A stretch of 28,274 bases of DNA from JBKDZR01 sp047971485 (GCA_047971485.1 JBKDZR010000126.1:1-28274); one strand, 5' to 3'; positions 7,289 through 15,444 are shown, counted from the first letter of the stretch. Notes: generated by a model from the letters alone, not told the origin. A program made the numbers and translations.

Positions 7289-9625
7289 TTATCTTGGGGC
7301 GCTGTTGGCCAACGTCGCTTTGACCATCTCCCGCAATTTTGCAGACCGATCGGCAAGACCCCGCTGTTGGGCCAACACCCCAACGGAAGACGGATCAATC
7401 ACACCACCGCCAGCGGCCACAGGCGGGATATCCGTGGGATCTGTCGTCACGGCCCCGGCCCCCTCGCCCCCATTCTCAGGGAACATGGTGTTCAACGTTT
7501 CAGCCAGTTGGCGACGCGGTTCATCGGCGATCAGATCCGAAGCCACCGCCCATTCCCCAGTCGTCCACGCATTCCGTCCGGCATCCGCAACATCGCCAGA
7601 CGCCCGCAACGTATCGACGGCATCCTGACCCGCCCCAACCTGGATCAGCGCCTCGGCCCGAAGCCGGTTTGCCTGCTCTCCCTCAACACCGGCGATCCGC
7701 GCCAGCGCTTCAACCGGCTCGCGATCGGCCAAGGCGATCCGGGCCGCTGCGATCTGCCGGTCAGGCCCATCAGGCAAGGTCGCAGACGACATCAATTCAC
7801 GAGCCTGCAGAACAAACCCCAAATCTGTAAAACGCATGGCCATCTGCAGCCGGGTATCGGTGGAAATTTCCGGCAACGTCCCCTGCGCAAGCGCCTGTGC
7901 CGCAAAGTACAGAAATTCACCATCCCTGCCTTCCGCCGCCAACCGGTCGAAAAACGCGACGTCGATCCGATCGAAATCATAGGCAGGCGCATGTTCGGAG
8001 TCTTTCATCCGCGTCACCAGCGATGCCGCCTCGGCAAACCGCGCATCGGCTGCCAGCGCGTCCGCCAATGCCGCGAAAACACGCGCACCCTCGGCACTGC
8101 CCTTCGCTTCGTGGGACAGGGCCTCGGCCTCTGCGAACAAATCGTCGGTTCCGGCCAACTGCCCGGCCGAAACCTTCCTAAGCAGATCCACCATCGCCGC
8201 CAAGCCAGGTTCCGAAGCACCGGTCAGTTGCGCCAGGACCTCATCCGCCTGGTCGTCGGCCACCGGTTCTGCGCGGAGCAGTTCCATCTCCATGGCCGGA
8301 TCAGCAGCAGTGCCGTCCCTCAATGCAGCCGCGCGCACCGCATGGGCCGTTTCGGGCTGCCCCGCCATGCGCAATCCTTCAGACAGCGCAGGCGCGAGAT
8401 GGCGGCGCAGTTCCGGCGAGAACATCGAAAACGCCCGGAGAAGGGCCGCGTCATTCACTCGCTCAGGCAGTTCACGTCCACCGCTTTCCAAAATCGCCCA
8501 AATGGTTGCAGAACTGTCGCATCTGACTTGGGCCGAAAAACGACGCTCCGTCTGAGGAAGCATCCCAAAGGGATTATCAAGGATTTTCGCGATAGCAGCC
8601 AAAGCACGGGTTTCTTCCGTCTGAGACGGCAGGGTTTCCAGCAAGGCCGACATTTCCGCTCCGAACCCAAGCCCACCATAGATCCGCGCCAGTTTCACAA
8701 TCTCAGTGGGGTTCGAAAGATCGACGTTTTGCGACGAAACCGGAAACAGTACGGCATCCGGCCCTGGCGCAACCAGTGCGAGCGCCCCTGGAGAAATGCA
8801 CTGCTCCCGACCGGGATTCAGGCCCTCACCGACAGCCCGATCAATGGCGGTATAAGCGTTCAGCGCCTGTGATCCCGCCGCGGCGGGCTCTGCCTCGGCG
8901 GGCAATGTCACCTCAACCGTCGGCATCGCATCGTTCGCCCGTGTCTCAATGCCGTCAGCCGGTTGCAAAAGCCCCTGTGACACGGCCCGGGTCAACTGTG
9001 CCGACAACTCGCGGCGCATGATCGCCATCTCGTCGGATGTCATCCCTTTGGCACCGGACGTGACCTCGGCTTCCCTTTGGGGCAGCACCGGTTCAACCGT
9101 TGGAAACCGGCTTTCCAAAAGGTTGGGAAAGAATTCGGATCCCGTCATCAATGTGGGCTGTACCGCCACCGGCGAAGGCTCACGGCCGGGAATATTGATC
9201 GAATCGGGAAACGGCAACGGATCAGGCATAAGGGCAACCTCATAAGGACTGCCAGGGTTCGGCGGACCATTAACGATATCGACCACAACGATGCCAGGGC
9301 GCGGTTCGAAAGTCCGCGCATGACAATCGCATGCCAGATCGACACCGACCAAGCCACTTTGATCCGTCACCTCTGTAATGCGAGTCCGCGGAATAAAGGC
9401 GAAAACACTGGATAGATCCCATTCGATGACTGCGCCGTCAATCTTCAGCCCATAGCCGGTCTCGGTGCGTCCCAATGTCCAATCACGGGGCTCCGGAAGG
9501 TAAAAAACCAATCGGGTAAAATCATCATGTTCGCCCGAACGCACCGGCATCGGTTCCGCCACGACCGATGCAACGGGCCAGACGACACCCAGCAAGGCCA
9601 CCGATAGAATCGCCTTTATACTCAT
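7289..9625 (-). CDS. Large exported protein of the flagellar motor operon: AMIN-like domain plus helical repeats
   Basis: A 778-residue protein not recognised as a named family. Seen: a Sec-type signal peptide (1-23, ending VVA); a beta-rich region 34-120 with TRLVFYLPEPRDW, a CDC pair (99-101) and GIVVVDIVNG, reminiscent of periplasmic AMIN domains; a Pro-rich disordered stretch (120-190); a short amphipathic helix segment (190-220); then about 400 Ala/Leu/Glu-rich residues (about 300-700) that look like TPR/alpha-solenoid repeats; and a short basic tail. Its start overlaps the motA stop as ATGA, so it is translationally coupled to the stator gene. Inference: a periplasmic motor-associated protein, possibly the analogue of rhizobial MotC, which is the client of the MotE chaperone. 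Alternatives are a peptidoglycan-anchoring scaffold or an assembly factor. Confidence 0.85.
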   Translation of the reverse strand: MSIKAILSVALLGVVWPVASVVAEPMPVRSGEHDDFTRLVFYLPEPRDWTLGRTETGYGLKIDGAVIEWDLSSVFAFIPRTRITEVTDQSGLVGVDLACDCHARTFEPRPGIVVVDIVNGPPNPGSPYEVALMPDPLPFPDSINIPGREPSPVAVQPTLMTGSEFFPNLLESRFPTVEPVLPQREAEVTSGAKGMTSDEMAIMRRELSAQLTRAVSQGLLQPADGIETRANDAMPTVEVTLPAEAEPAAAGSQALNAYTAIDRAVGEGLNPGREQCISPGALALVAPGPDAVLFPVSSQNVDLSNPTEIVKLARIYGGLGFGAEMSALLETLPSQTEETRALAAIAKILDNPFGMLPQTERRFSAQVRCDSSATIWAILESGGRELPERVNDAALLRAFSMFSPELRRHLAPALSEGLRMAGQPETAHAVRAAALRDGTAADPAMEMELLRAEPVADDQADEVLAQLTGASEPGLAAMVDLLRKVSAGQLAGTDDLFAEAEALSHEAKGSAEGARVFAALADALAADARFAEAASLVTRMKDSEHAPAYDFDRIDVAFFDRLAAEGRDGEFLYFAAQALAQGTLPEISTDTRLQMAMRFTDLGFVLQARELMSSATLPDGPDRQIAAARIALADREPVEALARIAGVEGEQANRLRAEALIQVGAGQDAVDTLRASGDVADAGRNAWTTGEWAVASDLIADEPRRQLAETLNTMFPENGGEGAGAVTTDPTDIPPVAAGGGVIDPSSVGVLAQQRGLADRSAKLREMVKATLANSAPR

Positions 9626-10491
9626 GCTGCATTCGCCTTGGTTTCACGCAACGCATCTTCCAAATCCGAGAATGTCGGGCGGATATGGCTGGGGGTATTC
9701 TGACGTCCGACCTCAATGCAGATATTGGTGGCATGATTATACAAATTGGCCACCAGAACCTCGCGGATAAGCTGATAAAAATGCCCATCTTCTTCAACGA
9801 CGGCCTTGACCCTCGAAGCGAAGGGGCCAACGATCCCATAGGCAAGGAACACACCAAGGAAGGTGCCCACCAACGCGCCGCCGATCAACGCCCCCAGTAC
9901 TTCGGGCGGTTGGTCGATTGACCCCATAGTCTTGATCACCCCCAGAACCGCCGCGACAATCCCCAACGCCGGCAGCGCATCGGCAACCGTTTGCAGCGCA
10001 TGGCTGGAATGCAACGCATGGTGGCTGTTGGCCTCAATGCGCTTATCCAACAGTTCTTCAACCTGGTGCGGATCGTCAAAATTCATCCCGGCCGAACGCA
10101 ACGTATCACAGATAAGCGCAACGGCCTCTTTATCTGCCGTAACCTTGGGATAGCGGCCAAAAATGGCTGAATCGGCAGGTTCCTCAATATGACTTTCAAG
10201 CGCGACAGGATCCTGCCGCGCAAAGCGGATGAGCTCGAAAAGAAGGCACAGCAAATCGCGGTAATCGGCCGGCTTCCATTTTGGACCTTTGAACACTTTT
10301 CCAACATCACGCAATGTTCCACGAATGGATCCCATGTCGTTCGCAAGAATAAATGCCCCGGCCGCCGAGCCCCCAATGATCATCATCTCATATGGCAACG
10401 AATGAAGGATAATTGCCATCTTGCCCCCGGCGGCAAGATAGCCACCGAAAACCATAACGAAGATCAAGACTATACCGATAATTCCGATCAT
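9622..10491 (-). CDS. motA: Flagellar stator protein MotA
   Basis: A 289-residue inner-membrane stator subunit that, with MotB, conducts ions to drive rotation. Four hydrophobic segments are visible: near 1-20, 34-50, and the pair 170-190 / 200-223. The prolines in DALPALGIV (174) and YGIVGPFA (223) correspond to E. coli P173 and P222. Arg89 and Glu99 of the cytoplasmic loop (FELIRFARQDPVALE) fit the torque-generating charges R90 and E98. The ATG at 10491 (MIGIIG) is chosen over an upstream in-frame start at 10515 because AAAGGATCC sits correctly before it. No motB is adjacent. It overlaps the downstream exported-protein gene by 4 nt and lies 52 nt after motE. Confidence 0.95.
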   Translation of the reverse strand: MIGIIGIVLIFVMVFGGYLAAGGKMAIILHSLPYEMMIIGGSAAGAFILANDMGSIRGTLRDVGKVFKGPKWKPADYRDLLCLLFELIRFARQDPVALESHIEEPADSAIFGRYPKVTADKEAVALICDTLRSAGMNFDDPHQVEELLDKRIEANSHHALHSSHALQTVADALPALGIVAAVLGVIKTMGSIDQPPEVLGALIGGALVGTFLGVFLAYGIVGPFASRVKAVVEEDGHFYQLIREVLVANLYNHATNICIEVGRQNTPSHIRPTFSDLEDALRETKANAA

Positions 10492-10543
10492 GCTGGATCC
10501 TTTCCAGGCAGACAAAAGGGCCCGGCCCTATGCCCTCTGATGC

Positions 10544-11140
10544 TTATTCCGTAGGAGCGTTCGCGTTGCGGCCCGCCAAAATCGCGCTGACCGAATAGGC
10601 TGTTGACGGTTGCAGCCCCGCCAGGATACGGGCGGCCTGTTCCGGCCGCATGCGTGCCAGGAAACCGGCGGCAAAATCGGGAGCCATTTCCTCGAATAGC
10701 GCGGCGGCTTCTTTCGGCTTCATGTTTTCGTACACTGAGGTCAGTTGGCTGACGTCATTTTCCGAGGCCGTTGACACCATCGCGATCAGATCCCGCAACT
10801 GCGCTTCCGCCGCCGCCAGTTCCTCCATCTGCTTGTCCAGCGCCAAGGACGCCGCGCGCAAATCGCCTTCCCTGAGATCAAGCTGCTCGGCCCGTTCATC
10901 AAGGGTCGTGCGTTGATCGGACAATCCGGCCAGAACGTCCTCTAATCCCGACATATCAAGACATTGTGCGGGTGTGGCGATGGACGCCACCTGGGGCCCT
11001 TCCGATGTGACAGAGGTGATTTCGCGTGCGATGGCCGCGCCCGTCCCGTCGAACAAGCGGATCACCCCCGATGCTCCCAAGAGCGATGCAATGACCAGCG
11101 AAACCCGGACGGATCTGCGTGGTTTCTTTTTCTCGCTCAT
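10544..11140 (-). CDS. motE: MotE-family periplasmic/inner-membrane chaperone
   Basis: A 198-residue protein with a basic N-terminus, one signal-anchor or signal peptide (about 12-30), a single cysteine (Cys60 in TPAQCLDMSG), a coiled coil rich in Glu/Leu/Arg (about 68-118) and a C-terminal MgtE-N-like helical domain (about 130-185: ENMKPKEAAALFEEMAP, RMRPEQAARILAGL). This is the architecture of MotE, which in Sinorhizobium meliloti is a disulfide-linked dimeric chaperone for the periplasmic motility protein MotC. Its start overlaps the stop of the upstream small gene as ATGA. FliK-type or MgtE transporters are excluded by size and absence of further membrane segments. Confidence 0.85.
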   Translation of the reverse strand: MSEKKKPRRSVRVSLVIASLLGASGVIRLFDGTGAAIAREITSVTSEGPQVASIATPAQCLDMSGLEDVLAGLSDQRTTLDERAEQLDLREGDLRAASLALDKQMEELAAAEAQLRDLIAMVSTASENDVSQLTSVYENMKPKEAAALFEEMAPDFAAGFLARMRPEQAARILAGLQPSTAYSVSAILAGRNANAPTE

Positions 11141-11556
11141 CCCAGCGCCTCCTTCATCGCCTTCGACCGGCCCATGCTGACAAAGAGGGGAGCCGCCGTT
11201 TCGACATCATCGGTCGTGTCGGCATCAATCTCCGCATCTTCCTCCACCGCGACCGGCAGGACCGGCGCCCGGTCTTCAAGGTCGTGAAGCGAAGCCAGCA
11301 GCAATTCCAGCCGAGCCGCCGCCTCTTCCGCCTTATGGGTGATATCGGAAAGGGATTCGGCCGATTCAGAGGCGTCTTTTCTTGCGCGATCAAGGCTTTC
11401 GTTCATTTCTGAAACCTGGCTGGACAAAGCGGCAATCGCCCCCCCCATTCCCGATTCAAGACTGCCGAAACGGCTGAGCTTTCTCGAAAGAACGATGCAA
11501 TAGAAGGCCGCGCCAAGCGCGCCCGCGATCAGAAAAATATCTGCAATTAGCGTCAT
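11137..11556 (-). CDS. Small bitopic coiled-coil protein of the flagellar operon (DUF6468-like)
   Basis: A 139-residue protein with one N-terminal membrane helix (about 2-22), a basic stretch SRKLSRF that suggests a cytoplasmic C-terminus, a predicted coiled coil (about 38-92) and an acidic tail. It sits 7 nt after fliL and overlaps motE by 4 nt, so it belongs to the stator-side operon. From memory it resembles family DUF6468, found in alphaproteobacterial flagellar loci; this assignment is not certain. No function is known to me. The layout suggests a membrane-anchored assembly or scaffold factor for the motor. Confidence 0.78.
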   Translation of the reverse strand: MTLIADIFLIAGALGAAFYCIVLSRKLSRFGSLESGMGGAIAALSSQVSEMNESLDRARKDASESAESLSDITHKAEEAAARLELLLASLHDLEDRAPVLPVAVEEDAEIDADTTDDVETAAPLFVSMGRSKAMKEALG

Positions 11557-11563
11557 ATCAGCC

Positions 11564-12067
11564 TCAGGTCAGCAGAAATTGAGTCACAAGGAGATCACGG
11601 ACCTGTCCGGGCCCGGTCACCGTCTGGATACGGCGCAGCATTTGCGCACGCAGGCGAATCAGTGCCGCCGGTTCATTAAGGTCGTTGAGTTCCAGCGCCC
11701 GCAGATAGCCGTTCAGCACGTCGACAATGCGCGGCATCATCTCGGTCACCGATTCGCGGGCTTGAGGCGCAACTTCCAGATTGGCTTCGAACCGAACCGC
11801 CCCGTTACGCTTTCCCGCAACGGTTACCATGATTGGCGTGATCGGAACAAAAACCGGTTTTTCGTTGGATGACAGAACGATTTCGGGTTCTACTGCCGTC
11901 TCGGCCTCTGGCGCATCGGCCAGAAAAGGCAAGGGCAGAAGGCCCTGCTTAGCAGCGAAAAATCCACCGGCCCCACCCGCAACACCAAGAACCACCCCGA
12001 TGAGCAAGGGCAGTCGCAAAGACGGCTTGCGTTCCTCGGTTTCGGTTGCCGGTTCGGGTTCGGCCAT
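11564..12067 (-). CDS. fliL: Flagellar basal-body-associated protein FliL
   Basis: A 167-residue FliL: short cytoplasmic acidic head, one membrane helix (about 17-37), a linker, and a periplasmic domain with PVFVPITPIMVTV and the C-terminal block GQVRDLLVTQFLLT typical of the family. FliL surrounds and stabilises the stator. The ATG at 12067 (MAEPEP) is preferred over an in-frame upstream start at 12091 because AAGGAGTG precedes it with normal spacing. It is the first gene of the leftward operon fliL, small coiled-coil gene, motE, motA, exported protein, and is divergent from fliF across 123 bp with a CtrA-like box. Confidence 0.93.
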   Translation of the reverse strand: MAEPEPATETEERKPSLRLPLLIGVVLGVAGGAGGFFAAKQGLLPLPFLADAPEAETAVEPEIVLSSNEKPVFVPITPIMVTVAGKRNGAVRFEANLEVAPQARESVTEMMPRIVDVLNGYLRALELNDLNEPAALIRLRAQMLRRIQTVTGPGQVRDLLVTQFLLT

Positions 12068-12112
12068 GGCGGTCACTCCTTCGTTCTGCAACTTCCACTA
12101 ACACCGCCCGGA

Positions 12113-12127
12113 CTAACCCTTCCTTAA
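12113..12127. promoter_or_regulatory. CtrA-like box in the divergent fliL/fliF promoter region
   Basis: CTAA, seven bases, then TTAA (CTAACCCTTCCTTAA) matches the alphaproteobacterial CtrA consensus TTAA-N7-TTAA in seven of eight positions. It lies 45 nt from the fliL start and 63 nt from the fliF start, so one site could serve both arms. CtrA control of flagellar genes is established in Rhodobacterales such as Rhodobacter capsulatus and Dinoroseobacter shibae. A small stem, CGGGC-AGAA-GCCCG (12158-12171), lies in the fliF leader just before its ribosome-binding site. Confidence 0.6.
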
Positions 12128-12190
12128 AACAGATCCTTCAAACCTGCCGGTACGACACGGGCAGAAGCCCGGACTTGCAGGAGTATTGTC

Positions 12191-13798
12191 GTGCAGCAGA
12201 TATTTGCACTTTGGAATGGTCTATCCGCCCGCCGCCGGGCAATCGCAGGGTTAGCAACGATCGCGGTTTTTGCCGCGGTCCTCGGCCTGACCCGAATCGC
12301 GACGCAACCCGCCATGTCGTTGCTTTACGCAGGACTTGACGGAAAACAGGCGGCCGATGTCATCGCCGCCCTTGATCAAGACGGCGTCGTCTATGAAATC
12401 CGTGGTCAGTCGGTCTTTGTCGACTCGGCCCGTCGCGACGAATTGCGCATGCTTCTGGCCGGACAGGGCCTGCCGGCGAATACCGGTACGGGGTATGAAC
12501 TTCTCGACAATCTGTCGGGATTCGGCACGACATCGCAGATGTTCGATGCAGCCTATTGGCGAGCAAAAGAAGGGGAACTGGCCCGCACCATCGTCGCGAA
12601 CCCCGCGATTCGGACGGCCCGGGTTCATATCGCCAACCCCTCGCCCACGCCGTTCCAGACAGGCAGCACGCCCACCGCATCCGTTACGGTCACGGCCATG
12701 TCAGGGACTTTTCCCGCAGCCAAGGCCGATGCCCTGCGCTATCTGGTCTCGTCGGCCGTTGCCGGTCTGGATGTCTCGCAGGTGACGGTGATCGATGCCG
12801 CAAGCGGCAAGGTGATCAGCGGCCGTGAAGACGACAGCGAGGCGGAGAATCAGACCGAAGCCGCCGCAATCAAGGCCCGGGTGGAACGTCTTCTGGAGGC
12901 ACGGGTTGGCCAGGGGCGCGCAATCGTCGAGGTCAGCATCGACCGGAACCGTGAACGCGAATCAATCGTTGAACGGCGTATCGATCCGCAAAGCCGGACC
13001 GTGATCAGCACCGACACGGAAGAAAGTGTAAGCAATTCTACAAATTCGAATTCTGCGGTCACTGTCGCCTCCAACCTACCGTCGGGAGATGCCGGATCTC
13101 AGGGGGACGGATCGCAGGCTCAGTCCAGTCTGACCCGCGAACGCACGAACTTTGACATTTCCGAGGTCACCCGCCAAGTCACCCGCGATCCGGGGGCGAT
13201 TCGCCGGCTGACCGTCGCTGTGCTGGTTGATGGGGTCCGTGGGCCTGATGGATGGGCCCCACGGAGCGATATCGAAATGGAAGCCCTGCGCACCCTGGTG
13301 GCATCCGCCGTCGGATATTCCGATGAACGCGGTGATGTCATAACCCTGCAATCTCTGGAATTCGATGCCGCGCCGGATGATGGCACCACGGTTGGCAGCG
13401 GTTTTTTAAACCGCATGGTTCTGGAACCCATGCGCCTGATCCAGCTTGCGGTTTTTGCACTGGTGGCCTTGGCGCTGGGGCTGTTCGTGGTCAAGCCGAT
13501 CCTGACTGGCCGGCGGCAGGATGCGGAGGCCGCACTGGCCCTGGGCAGCACGCTGTCACCGCCATCTGCTCAGGAGTTGCCACGACCGACAAACGCGGTT
13601 CCGGCCTTGGCGCAAGACGGCGGAGACACCACCGGGGCACGCAGCGACGCCGCCGCCCTGCCGCCAGCAAGCGCAGCGGCCGCCGAAGTTGACCCGATCG
13701 GGCGCCTGCACAACCTGATCGAGGCACGTCAGCCCGACGCGATCGAGATCCTGAAAACCTGGATCGAAGATGATCCCACCCCCAGGGAGACCGCATAA
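12191..13798 (+). CDS. fliF: Flagellar MS-ring protein FliF
   Basis: A 535-residue FliF that forms the MS ring in the inner membrane. Seen: membrane helix 1 (about 18-36); the periplasmic ring-building motifs (for example SLLYAGLDGKQAADVIAALD and LARTIVANPAIRTARVHIA); a Ser/Asn/Gly-rich loop (about 278-315) where the beta-collar lies; membrane helix 2 (about 417-437); a Pro/Ala-rich cytoplasmic tail; and the FliG-binding end IGRLHNLIEARQPDAIEILK (503-522). The GTG start follows AGGAG at a 7-nt spacing. Its stop overlaps the fliH start (TAATG). fliG is not adjacent, although the FliG-binding tail is intact. Confidence 0.95.
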   Translation: MQQIFALWNGLSARRRAIAGLATIAVFAAVLGLTRIATQPAMSLLYAGLDGKQAADVIAALDQDGVVYEIRGQSVFVDSARRDELRMLLAGQGLPANTGTGYELLDNLSGFGTTSQMFDAAYWRAKEGELARTIVANPAIRTARVHIANPSPTPFQTGSTPTASVTVTAMSGTFPAAKADALRYLVSSAVAGLDVSQVTVIDAASGKVISGREDDSEAENQTEAAAIKARVERLLEARVGQGRAIVEVSIDRNRERESIVERRIDPQSRTVISTDTEESVSNSTNSNSAVTVASNLPSGDAGSQGDGSQAQSSLTRERTNFDISEVTRQVTRDPGAIRRLTVAVLVDGVRGPDGWAPRSDIEMEALRTLVASAVGYSDERGDVITLQSLEFDAAPDDGTTVGSGFLNRMVLEPMRLIQLAVFALVALALGLFVVKPILTGRRQDAEAALALGSTLSPPSAQELPRPTNAVPALAQDGGDTTGARSDAAALPPASAAAAEVDPIGRLHNLIEARQPDAIEILKTWIEDDPTPRETA

Positions 13799-14385
13799 TG
13801 GTCCGTGTCGTTCTTGAGGATTTCGGCAATCTGCCAAACCGCGTGGCGATCCCCGGTGGGCAGTCGGATCAGCCCGGGCAATTGGAAAGCTACGAAAAAG
13901 GCTACGCTGCGGGCTGGGACGATGCGACAGCCGCCGCCACATCCAGCAATGGCCGGATCGAAGCGGGGTTGGCAACGTCGTTGCAGGACCTGTCCTTTAC
14001 CTATCAGGAGGCCTATGGCCACGTCCTGGGCGCAATCCGACCCGTGATCCAGGAAATGGTGGGCAGGCTTTTGCCACGCGTTGCCCAAGCCAGCCTGCCC
14101 AACCTGATCGTGGAGCGGCTGGAAACACTGCTTGTCGATGCCGCCGGCGCCCCGGTGACATTGGCCGTTTCGCCGGCGGATCACGACCGGATCCTCGCCC
14201 TCCTGCCACCGGACCCCGGCTTTCCGCTGACGCTGACCGAAGACGATACGCTGACCGAGGGTCAGGTGTTTCTGAAGGCCGCCACGCTGGAAGAGGAAAT
14301 CGACACCAAAGCTACACTCGAGGCCATCGCAACCGCGGTGGATGAGTTCTTCATGCTGAACGAAAGGCAGAATGCCAATGGATAA
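13798..14385 (+). CDS. fliH: FliH-like flagellar export regulator
   Basis: A 195-residue protein in the fliH position between fliF and fliN. The N-terminal YEKGYAAGWDDA (32-43) is the typical FliH entry segment, followed by a helical stretch (about 55-110) and a small alpha/beta domain (about 115-190: APVTLAVSPADHDRILALL, then an acidic strand region). FliH binds the ATPase FliI and docks it to the C ring through FliN. The sequence is diverged and short for FliH, so the call rests partly on position. It overlaps fliN by 14 nt; fliI is not in the window. Confidence 0.72.
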   Translation: MVRVVLEDFGNLPNRVAIPGGQSDQPGQLESYEKGYAAGWDDATAAATSSNGRIEAGLATSLQDLSFTYQEAYGHVLGAIRPVIQEMVGRLLPRVAQASLPNLIVERLETLLVDAAGAPVTLAVSPADHDRILALLPPDPGFPLTLTEDDTLTEGQVFLKAATLEEEIDTKATLEAIATAVDEFFMLNERQNANG

Positions 14386-14674
14386 CCCCACCGAAACCGA
14401 CGCCCCGCGTCAGACCTCTGCACCAACCGGGGCATTCACCCGCGTCCCGATCGAGATCCGCGTCACTGTCGGACGGGCCCGGCCAACGGTCCGCGATTTG
14501 CTGACCCTCAAGCGCGATGCGGTGCTGCAACTCGATCGCAACGTGAACGATCCGGTGGAACTCTATGTCGGCGACAGGCTGATCGCCCGCGGTGAGTTGG
14601 AGGAAATGGAAGGCGAAACGGGGCAACTGGCCGTCCGGCTGATCGAGGTGGCCGAGGATCATGGCGAGGTCTGA
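14372..14674 (+). CDS. fliN: Flagellar C-ring protein FliN
   Basis: A 100-residue protein that is essentially one SpoA (surface presentation of antigens) domain (about 24-95): IEIRVTVGRARPTVRDLLTL and the characteristic DPVELYVGDRLIARGEL. FliN forms the bottom of the C ring and takes part in switching and export docking. Two starts are possible, ATG at 14372 or 14378; the first follows AAAGGCAG. It overlaps fliH by 14 nt and fliP by 14 nt, so the four rightward genes are tightly coupled. No fliM is nearby. Confidence 0.92.
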   Translation: MPMDNPTETDAPRQTSAPTGAFTRVPIEIRVTVGRARPTVRDLLTLKRDAVLQLDRNVNDPVELYVGDRLIARGELEEMEGETGQLAVRLIEVAEDHGEV

Positions 14675-15413
14675 TCCCTACCGCTTCTGGCGTCCCCTCA
14701 TGATCCTGGCAACGGCGGCAACCCTGTTCGCCGTTCCCGCCTTTGCGCAGGACAATGTCGCGCCGCTCTTTGATCCTGACAGCCTGTCGGCACGGTCCAT
14801 TCAGCTTTTCCTGCTGGTGACCGTGCTCAGCATTGCGCCGGCGCTGGCGATCATGCTGACGTGCTTTCCGTTCATGGTCACGGTGCTGGCCATTCTGCGC
14901 CAGGCGATCGGACTGCAACAATCGCCCCCCAGTATGCTGATGGTCAGCCTGGCGCTGTTCCTGACGTATTTCGTTATGGATCCGGTCTTGCAAGCCGCCT
15001 GGCAAAGCGGTGTCACTCCCTATCTGGACGGCAACGCAACGCTGGAACAATCCGTTCCTGTCGTGCTGGAACCCTTTCGCGGTTTCATGGCCAACCGGAT
15101 GGATCCGGGCACCTTCACGCGGCTGATGGAACTGCGCCAAGAGGCCCCGGTTGATGACATCGCCCGGGACGCGCCCTTATCGATTCTGATCCCATCCTTC
15201 ATGCTGTCAGAAATCACCCGTGCCTTCGAAATCGGCTTTATCGTCTTCCTGCCCTTTCTGATCATCGATCTCGTCGTCTCGGCAATTCTGATGTCGATGG
15301 GCATGATGATGGTCCCGCCAGCCATCGTGGCCCTGCCTTTCAAGCTGGCCTTCTTTGTCGTGGCCGATGGCTGGACCCTGCTTTCGGAAGCGCTGGTCCG
15401 CAGCTACCTGTGA
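14661..15413 (+). CDS. fliP: Flagellar type III export gate protein FliP
   Basis: A 250-residue FliP with a cleavable signal peptide (about 1-29, ending AFA), as is usual for this family. Conserved blocks are LLVTVLSIAPALAIMLTCFP, the LRQAIGLQQSPPSMLMVSLA segment, the loop DDIARDAPLSILIPSFMLSE, and the C-terminal GMMMVPPAIVALPFKLAFFV. FliP forms the core of the export gate with FliQ and FliR, which are absent here. GAGGATC precedes the ATG. It is the last gene of the rightward operon and is followed by a strong hairpin. Confidence 0.96.
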   Translation: MARSDPYRFWRPLMILATAATLFAVPAFAQDNVAPLFDPDSLSARSIQLFLLVTVLSIAPALAIMLTCFPFMVTVLAILRQAIGLQQSPPSMLMVSLALFLTYFVMDPVLQAAWQSGVTPYLDGNATLEQSVPVVLEPFRGFMANRMDPGTFTRLMELRQEAPVDDIARDAPLSILIPSFMLSEITRAFEIGFIVFLPFLIIDLVVSAILMSMGMMMVPPAIVALPFKLAFFVVADGWTLLSEALVRSYL

Positions 15414-15419
15414 TCCCGC

Positions 15420-15444
15420 CTCCCCCGCACATGATGCGGGGGAG
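15420..15444 (+). terminator. Hairpin after fliP
   Basis: A perfect 10-bp stem, CTCCCCCGCA (15420-15429) and TGCGGGGGAG (15435-15444), with a 5-nt loop begins 7 nt after the fliP stop. No T-tract follows, so it is a hairpin terminator or 3'-end stabiliser rather than a textbook intrinsic terminator. Confidence 0.55.

Noticed and set aside
7256..8872. A 538-codon plus-strand frame opposite the large exported protein
   Set aside because: The minus-strand frame has a signal peptide, coupling to motA and a helical-repeat composition; the plus-strand frame has an Arg/Gln/His/Pro-rich shadow composition.
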